Assembly (NCBI GenBank): GCA_018609925.1
Contig: JAHEOG010000080.1
Coordinates: 1-6,107 of the forward strand
Origin: Gammaproteobacteria bacterium
Lineage (GTDB): Bacteria > Pseudomonadota > Gammaproteobacteria > Thiohalorhabdales > Thiohalorhabdaceae
DNA length: 6,107 nucleotides
Direction of reading: 5' to 3'
The notes below the pieces were generated by a model that saw nothing but the letters and a program-made list of their open reading frames with translations, was not told the origin of the DNA and made no database searches. A program made the translations under genes and the position numbers. Below are positions 1-6,107 of the stretch, in pieces (the stretch's first letter is position 1; each line of letters begins with the position of its first letter).

Positions 1-140
1 CGGCGGGGCGCCGCGGCGGTGGGACCATCCGCACCAGACGACTGGAGCTCCCGGGGGACCGGGGCGAGGTGCGGTGGCGCAGCGTCAACGCGGCCATCGG
101 TCTGGCCCTGGAGGTGGTGCCCGGCGGTTCGGCTGGGTAG
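1..140 (+). CDS. pncC: C-terminal end of PncC/CinA-family nicotinamide-nucleotide amidase (partial)
   Basis: Only the last 45 codons are present, read from base 3 to the TAG at 138-140; the gene starts outside the window. The tail contains TIRTRRLELPGDRGEVRWRS followed by an alanine/leucine-rich helix. This resembles the family ending, in which a strand with T-R-F-like residues leads to 'GDR..VR..(S/A)' and a final helix. PncC-type enzymes deamidate nicotinamide mononucleotide to nicotinate mononucleotide, recycling the NMN released by NAD-dependent DNA ligase; some members are the C-terminal domain of the longer CinA. The position directly upstream of recA matches the pncC(ygaD)-recA order of E. 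coli and many gammaproteobacteria, which supports the call. The catalytic residues lie outside the window, so activity cannot be judged, nor whether this is stand-alone PncC or full-length CinA. Confidence 0.72.
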   Translation, partial: AGRRGGGTIRTRRLELPGDRGEVRWRSVNAAIGLALEVVPGGSAG

Positions 141-160
141 GCTCTTGGCAGGACCAATGG

Positions 161-209
161 TGGAAAACGTTCTCAAAAGGTTCTCATATCCCGACGGCTG
201 CGTTACAGT
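161..209 (+). promoter_or_regulatory. Candidate recA promoter region (weak elements, two alternatives)
   Basis: No strong sigma-70 promoter stands out between pncC and recA. Two weak pairs can be seen. The first is TTCTCA (181-186) with a 17-base spacer and TACAGT (204-209), each 4 of 6 to consensus, predicting a start near 215 and a leader of about 55 bases. The second is TGGAAA (161-166) with an 18-base spacer and CATATC (185-190), at 4 and 3 of 6, which would place the GTTC-N7-GTTC site inside the spacer. With either choice a repressor bound at 169-183 would block RNA polymerase, as expected for an SOS gene. A 5-of-6 -35-like TTGGCA at 145-150 has no acceptable -10 partner. The exact start site is not established by sequence alone. 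Confidence 0.35.
169..183 (+). promoter_or_regulatory. LexA-type SOS operator, GTTC-N7-GTTC
   Basis: Bases 169-172 and 180-183 are both GTTC, separated by TCAAAAG, giving an exact GTTC-N7-GTTC. The repeat extends to GTTCTC twice with an 11-base period, about one helical turn. This is the direct-repeat operator known for LexA in Alphaproteobacteria, whereas most gammaproteobacteria use the inverted repeat CTGT-N8-ACAG, which I did not find in this gap. The site ends 86 bases before the recA start and overlaps the best candidate promoter elements, so the placement suits LexA repression of recA. The identity of the binding protein is inferred from the motif and from the downstream gene. Confidence 0.6.
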
Positions 210-256
210 CCGGGCATAGGGTTCCAACCGGTGTCGTGCGATGCCGGCCGGCCAGC

Positions 257-263
257 AGAGGTG
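257..263 (+). promoter_or_regulatory. Ribosome binding site that fixes the recA start
   Basis: AGAGGTG at 257-263 contains GAGGT (258-262), seven bases before the ATG at 270. It selects this ATG over the in-frame GTG at 231, which lacks such a site and would add 13 residues not expected in RecA. Confidence 0.75.
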
Positions 264-269
264 GCGGCT

Positions 270-1358
270 ATGGATGCGGAAAAGCAGAAGGCGCTCGATT
301 CGGCGATCAAGAACATCGACCGGCAGTTCGGCAAGGGGTCGGTCATGCGGCTGGGGGAGCAGGAGGCCTTCGATGTCCCCACCACCCCCTCCGGCTCCCT
401 CAATCTGGACCTCGCTCTGGGGGTGGGTGGCTATCCCCGGGGTCGGGTGGTGGAGATCTACGGGCCGGAGTCCTCCGGCAAGACCACGCTCACGCTGCAC
501 GCCGTGGCCGAGGCCCAGAAGGCCGGCGGCGTCGCCGCCTTCATTGATGCCGAGCATGCTCTCGATCCCAGCTACGCCCGCAAAGTGGGCGTGGACGTGG
601 ATGAGCTCCTGGTGTCCCAGCCGGATACCGGCGAGCAGGCCCTGGAGATCGCGGACATGCTGGTCCGCTCCGGGGCGGTGCACGCAGTGGTGATCGATTC
701 GGTGGCGGCCCTGGTGCCCAAGGCCGAGATCGAAGGGGAAATGGGCGATTCCCACGTGGGGCTGCAGGCCCGGCTCATGTCCCAGGCCCTGCGCAAGCTC
801 ACCGGCTCCATCAGCCACTCCCAGACCACCGTCTTCTTCATCAACCAGATCCGGATGAAGATCGGAGTCATGTTCGGCAGCCCCGAGACCACCACCGGCG
901 GCAATGCCCTCAAGTTCTACTCCGCCTTGCGGCTGGACATTCGCCGAACCGGGGCCATCAAGCAGGGCGAGGAGGTCCTGGGCAACCACACCCGGGTCAA
1001 GGTGGTGAAGAACAAGGTGGCGCCGCCGTTCCGCGAGGCCGAGTTCGACATCCTCTACGGCGAGGGCATCTCCCGAGAGGGCGAGCTGATCGACTTGGGG
1101 GTGGAGTACGGTCTGATCGAGAAATCCGGGGCGTGGTACTCCTACCAGGGCGAGCGCATCGGCCAGGGCAAGAGCAACGCCCGGCAGCACCTTAAGGAGA
1201 ACCCGGACCTGGCTGACCGGCTAGAGGCCCGGATCCGCGAGCAGGCGGACCTTTCGGGAACGGGCCCGGAGGCCGCTGCCAGCGCCGGTGCCAGCGACGG
1301 GGATAGCCCCGCCGAGCCGCCGGCCGAGGACGAGGCCAGCCAAGCCGGTCCGGCCTAG
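270..1358 (+). CDS. recA: RecA recombinase / SOS co-protease
   Basis: A 362-residue protein, close to the usual 345-360 of RecA. It forms filaments on single-stranded DNA, drives homologous pairing and strand exchange with ATP, and stimulates LexA self-cleavage in the cytoplasm. Visible in order: an N-terminal oligomerisation segment with QFGKGSVMRLGE (19-30); Walker A GPESSGKTT (65-73) with its lysine at 71; the catalytic glutamate of FIDAEHALD (E95); Walker B VVIDS (140-144); the DNA-binding L2 region around FINQIRMKIGVMFGSPETTT (190-209); and the C-terminal domain with GAWYSYQGERIGQG (287-300). The last ~35 residues form a low-complexity Ala/Pro/Asp/Glu tail, corresponding to the acidic regulatory tail of RecA and slightly longer than in E. 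coli. The ATG at 270 is chosen because of its Shine-Dalgarno site and because it restores the standard N-terminus. recX follows after 21 bases in the same frame. The LexA-type site upstream predicts SOS induction. Confidence 0.98.
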   Translation: MDAEKQKALDSAIKNIDRQFGKGSVMRLGEQEAFDVPTTPSGSLNLDLALGVGGYPRGRVVEIYGPESSGKTTLTLHAVAEAQKAGGVAAFIDAEHALDPSYARKVGVDVDELLVSQPDTGEQALEIADMLVRSGAVHAVVIDSVAALVPKAEIEGEMGDSHVGLQARLMSQALRKLTGSISHSQTTVFFINQIRMKIGVMFGSPETTTGGNALKFYSALRLDIRRTGAIKQGEEVLGNHTRVKVVKNKVAPPFREAEFDILYGEGISREGELIDLGVEYGLIEKSGAWYSYQGERIGQGKSNARQHLKENPDLADRLEARIREQADLSGTGPEAAASAGASDGDSPAEPPAEDEASQAGPA

Positions 1359-1359
1359 T

Positions 1360-1372
1360 CCGCCGGGGGCGG
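1360..1372 (+). other. GC-only hairpin between recA and recX
   Basis: CCGCC (1360-1364) pairs with GGCGG (1368-1372) around a GGG loop. It begins one base after the recA stop and ends seven bases before the TTG start of recX. No T-run follows, so it is not a canonical intrinsic terminator. In E. coli a terminator between recA and recX limits recX to a small fraction of transcripts. This hairpin could act similarly as a pause or attenuation point, or by burying the G-rich stretch that would otherwise serve as the recX ribosome binding site. The pairing is seen in the sequence; the role is inferred. Confidence 0.4.
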
Positions 1373-1379
1373 CTCGGGG

Positions 1380-1853
1380 TTGGACTCGGAGGGCGCCGAA
1401 ACGGGTGCCGCCTACGCCCAGGGCCTGCGCCTGCTCGCCCGGCGCGAGCACAGTCGGCGCGAGCTCTACCGCAAGCTGGGTGATCGGGGTCATCCGGAGG
1501 CGGCGGTTGCCCTCGCCCTGGATCGCCTGGAGACCGAAGGGGCCCTGTCGGATCGGCGGTTCGCGGAGGAGTACGCCCGGTCCCGTTTCGCCAAGGGCTA
1601 TGGGCCCCGCCGGGTGGCGGCGGAGCTCGCCGGACACGGCCTGACAGGGCCGGATCTGGAGGCGGCCCGGCTGGAGCGAAGCGCCGAGCGGGAGCTCGCC
1701 GCCGCCCAGCTCCGGCGGCGCTTTGGGGCGATCCCGGCTAACGGTAGCACTGAGCAGGCCCGCCGGGCCCGCTACCTGCAGCGCCGCGGCTTCGATCCGG
1801 ATCTATGCGCCGAGCTGGTCCAGGGAAACCCGGAGGAGGATCCTGGTTTCTAA
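1380..1853 (+). CDS. recX: Regulatory protein RecX
   Basis: A 157-residue protein, within the usual 150-170 of short RecX proteins. RecX binds the RecA filament groove and limits its extension and ATPase/co-protease activity. The sequence shows the three tandem three-helix repeats of the family, at about residues 12-50 (with LLARREHSRRELYRKL), 54-97 (with LSDRRFAEEYARSRFAKGYG followed by PRRVAAELAGHGL, the most diagnostic stretch) and 104-150 (with RRRFG and RYLQRRGFDPDL). The TTG start at 1380 is chosen because no ATG or GTG lies in frame between the recA stop at 1356-1358 and the family homology; only a loose G-rich stretch precedes it. The gene follows recA after 21 bases in the same frame and is almost certainly on the same transcript. 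The weak start and upstream hairpin suggest low translation, as expected for a protein that must not outnumber RecA. Confidence 0.94.
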   Translation: MDSEGAETGAAYAQGLRLLARREHSRRELYRKLGDRGHPEAAVALALDRLETEGALSDRRFAEEYARSRFAKGYGPRRVAAELAGHGLTGPDLEAARLERSAERELAAAQLRRRFGAIPANGSTEQARRARYLQRRGFDPDLCAELVQGNPEEDPGF

Positions 1854-1880
1854 GGTCAACAGGGTTGTGCGTGCCTGGAT

Positions 1881-1901
1881 CCCCGTCCGGCCTGGACAGG
1901 G
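1881..1901 (+). other. Imperfect hairpin in the recX-alaS gap
   Basis: The 98-base gap holds one visible structure: CCC (1881-1883) and GTCC (1885-1888) pair with GGAC (1894-1897) and GGG (1899-1901), with a single C-A mismatch and a five-base loop. No T-run follows, so it is a poor intrinsic terminator. It could be a weak transcription pause, an RNA processing site, or part of a dyad used in alaS control; E. coli AlaRS is known to repress its own gene by binding a palindrome near the alaS promoter. TGGACA at 1893-1898 is 5 of 6 to a -35 box, but no good -10 follows at proper spacing. A separate alaS promoter therefore remains possible but unproven. Confidence 0.3.
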
Positions 1902-1937
1902 TCCGCCATCGAAGACAGGCTATCGGAATCATCTGCC

Positions 1938-1946
1938 GGAAGAGGG
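1938..1946 (+). promoter_or_regulatory. Ribosome binding site that fixes the alaS start
   Basis: GGAAGAGGG at 1938-1946 lies five bases before the ATG at 1952. The alaS frame stays open leftwards to 1805, inside recX, but this site and the family N-terminus both point to 1952. Confidence 0.75.
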
Positions 1947-1951
1947 CCGCC

Positions 1952-4594
<2,643 letters not shown>

Positions 4595-4597
<3 letters not shown>

Positions 4598-4614
4598 GCC
4601 GGAAACGGCGCTCA
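4595..4614. terminator. Candidate bidirectional hairpin joining the alaS and tamB stops
   Basis: TGAGC (4595-4599) is exactly complementary to GCTCA (4610-4614). Inside, CG (4600-4601) can pair with CG (4606-4607) around a GAAA tetraloop (4602-4605), leaving GC (4608-4609) bulged. An alternative fold is GCCG-GAAA-CGGC at 4598-4609. The TGA of alaS forms the left end of the outer arm and the reverse-strand TGA of tamB the right end. The position between converging genes suits a shared terminator, but neither strand has a T-run after the stem. It would therefore be a weak or non-canonical one, with Rho as the alternative. Confidence 0.4.
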
Positions 4615-6107
4615 GCGTCCCCCGCTCTCGGTGGTCCAGAAGAGGTCTCCGCCGGTCTGGACGGCGTTGGACTCGGTGACCACCTCCCAGTGCTGGCCCA
4701 GGGTGTAGGTCATGCGCAGGGTATTCACCGCCTCGAACAGGCCGATGCCGTAGCTCACGAACAGCCGTGGCGAGAGGTATTTGCCGAGCACCACGGCGGC
4801 CTGCTCGCCTGTCTCCCCTGGCCGGCTCTCCACCCCCACCTGATCGAGCCCCACCTTGGATCCCAGGTCCTGGGCCAGGTTCTGGGACCCTTTCGCCCCC
4901 AGCATGATGGCCGCCCGGCTGATGGACATGCGCTCGTCATCCGAGGTTTGCTCCATGGGTCGGCCCAGGACCAGCCAGGAGAGCTGATCCGACTGGTCCA
5001 TGGGCGGCTCGGAGAACAGGCTGAACCGGGGGTTCCGCAAGGGACCCTGGGCCAGGACCCCCACCGTGATGTCCGTCCGGGGTCGGCGCACGGCCCGCAC
5101 ATCCAGCCCGGGCTTCGAGATCGGCCCCCCTCCGAAGACCAGCTTGCCGGTCTGGATCTCCAGGTTCTGCCCGTAGGCCTGGTACTTCCCTCCCGCCGTC
5201 CGCAGCTCGCCGGTGGCGGTGGTGGTTTCCCCCGGTTCCTCCCGGATGCTCAGGTCACCGGCGATCCGGCTCTCCAGGCCGAAGCCCCGGAAGTGGACCT
5301 CGTCTCCCAAAACGACCCGAACCCGGCTGCGGATCCGAAGGGGCATCGCGGCCGCAGGGGCCTCCCCATGGGGTGGCACGATCACCTGGTCCTGGGATAC
5401 GGCCACCGCGCCCTTTTGGGGGAGCCCCTTGGGGGTGATCTCCGCGCGAGGGATGCGGATCTCGCCGTCGATCTCGAGGAGGTCCTGATCCAGGCGGAAG
5501 GCTAGGTTTGGGGAGGCCCAGATACGGGCCTCAGGGATGTCCACCGCGCGGAAATCCTGGCCCTTGAGGGTTAGCTCCAGCCAGCGCTCGCCGCCCCAGA
5601 AGCGGCCCGTTCCTTCCGCCCGGAGCGTTCCCTCCGAGGTCGCCTCGGCCTGAAGCCGAAGGTTCCCTTCCGGGGTCGGTTCGACGGTGGCCTCCAGATC
5701 CCGGAGCGTGATCCCCGGGGTGGCGAGGCCCATGCGCTCCCCCGAGAAACGGAGCTCGCCCTGCAGATCCGGATTCGCGAGCGTACCGGCCAATCGGAGA
5801 TCGGCGTTCAGCCGCCCGGAAAGCTGGGTGATCTCCGGGACGAAGCGGGAGACTACAGGGAGCTCGCTCATCTGCCCTTGGATCTCGCCGGACAGGGGGG
5901 CATCGGGCCAGGGCCGGCGCCCCATGCCGAGGCCTAGGTCCACCCGGACCGTGTCCTTTCCGGAGAGATCGAGGGCGCCCTGCGCCCGGATCCGGTCCGG
6001 GTCGGCGGTGACCGTAAGCCGGCTGGGGCGGAAGGCTTGGAGTGTGGCCGCCTCTCTGTGCTCCGCCTGCTCGCCGTTAGCGCCTTCGCGAAGGGCGGTC
6101 AGACGGC
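4612..6107 (-). CDS. tamB: Translocation and assembly module subunit TamB, C-terminal part (partial at right edge)
   Basis: The last 497 residues of a much larger protein (TamB is commonly over 1,200). The frame has no stop up to base 6107, so the in-frame GTG at 5943-5941 is an internal valine, not the start. TamB is anchored in the inner membrane and spans the periplasm as a long beta-groove. With the outer-membrane protein TamA it works in envelope biogenesis, with proposed roles in autotransporter/outer-membrane protein insertion and phospholipid transfer. The visible part has repeated beta-strand patterns (such as ELRFSGERMGLATPGITLRD) and then the diagnostic C-terminal domain (formerly DUF490): GKYQAYGQNLEIQTGKLVF (around 5190-5134), TVGVLAQGPLRNPRFSLFSE and LSWLVLGRP. 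It ends with GKYLSPRLFVSYGIGLFE and VNTLRMTY (around 4785-4705) and DLFWTTES at the end. The N-terminal anchor is outside the window. It is convergent with alaS and unrelated in function. Confidence 0.93.
   Translation of the reverse strand, partial: RLTALREGANGEQAEHREAATLQAFRPSRLTVTADPDRIRAQGALDLSGKDTVRVDLGLGMGRRPWPDAPLSGEIQGQMSELPVVSRFVPEITQLSGRLNADLRLAGTLANPDLQGELRFSGERMGLATPGITLRDLEATVEPTPEGNLRLQAEATSEGTLRAEGTGRFWGGERWLELTLKGQDFRAVDIPEARIWASPNLAFRLDQDLLEIDGEIRIPRAEITPKGLPQKGAVAVSQDQVIVPPHGEAPAAAMPLRIRSRVRVVLGDEVHFRGFGLESRIAGDLSIREEPGETTTATGELRTAGGKYQAYGQNLEIQTGKLVFGGGPISKPGLDVRAVRRPRTDITVGVLAQGPLRNPRFSLFSEPPMDQSDQLSWLVLGRPMEQTSDDERMSISRAAIMLGAKGSQNLAQDLGSKVGLDQVGVESRPGETGEQAAVVLGKYLSPRLFVSYGIGLFEAVNTLRMTYTLGQHWEVVTESNAVQTGGDLFWTTESGGR

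Noticed and set aside
145..150. TTGGCA as the recA -35 element
   Set aside because: It matches 5 of 6 bases, but no acceptable -10 lies 16-18 bases downstream.
198..208. CTG-N5-CAG as an E. coli-like SOS box before recA
   Set aside because: The gammaproteobacterial box needs CTGT-N8-ACAG over 16 bases; this stretch is only 11 bases and fits poorly.
231..269. GTG at 231 as an upstream recA start
   Set aside because: It would add MSCDAGRPAEVAA, not typical of RecA, and has no good ribosome binding site, unlike the ATG at 270.
1805..1951. Extension of alaS leftwards into recX
   Set aside because: The frame is open, but the added residues do not resemble AlaRS, and the ATG at 1952 has a strong ribosome binding site and the family N-terminus.
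4690..5505. A 271-codon plus-strand frame opposite tamB
   Set aside because: It is antisense to the diagnostic TamB C-terminal domain and has no recognisable motifs of its own.
5941..5943. GTG as the tamB start
   Set aside because: The frame continues without a stop to the window edge, and the upstream residues (such as SRLTVTADPDRIRAQGALDL) continue the TamB beta-strand pattern.

Overview
The window is a GC-rich chromosomal segment from a proteobacterium and contains housekeeping genes. From left to right it holds the last 45 codons of a pncC/cinA-type gene, then recA, recX and alaS on the plus strand, and the C-terminal part of tamB on the minus strand, converging on alaS. The order pncC-recA-recX-alaS is the arrangement known from Gammaproteobacteria such as E. 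coli and their close relatives. It is the best clue to the host, but I cannot name a genus. One feature does not fit a typical gammaproteobacterium: the recA upstream region carries an exact GTTC-N7-GTTC, the LexA (SOS) operator type of Alphaproteobacteria, and I found no E. coli-type CTGT-N8-ACAG box there.

Region by region: bases 1-140 are the pncC tail. Bases 141-269 are a regulatory gap with a LexA-type operator at 169-183, weak candidate promoter elements and a clear ribosome binding site. Bases 270-1358 are recA. A 21-base gap holding a GC-only hairpin leads to recX (1380-1853), which begins with TTG in the same frame as recA. A 98-base gap with one imperfect hairpin precedes alaS (1952-4597). 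Only 14 bases separate the alaS and tamB stop codons, and those two stops lie in opposite arms of one predicted hairpin. tamB runs from there, on the minus strand, off the right edge.

How the genes work together: RecA is the recombinase and SOS co-protease, and RecX modulates its filaments. The tight recA-recX spacing suggests co-transcription, with RecX kept low by the hairpin and the TTG start. AlaRS charges tRNA-Ala and is probably at least partly co-transcribed with recX. TamB is an unrelated envelope protein, so its convergent position marks a change of transcription unit. I see no mobile element, CRISPR array, tRNA or rRNA gene, and no sign of an undescribed multi-gene system. The points worth a second look are regulatory.
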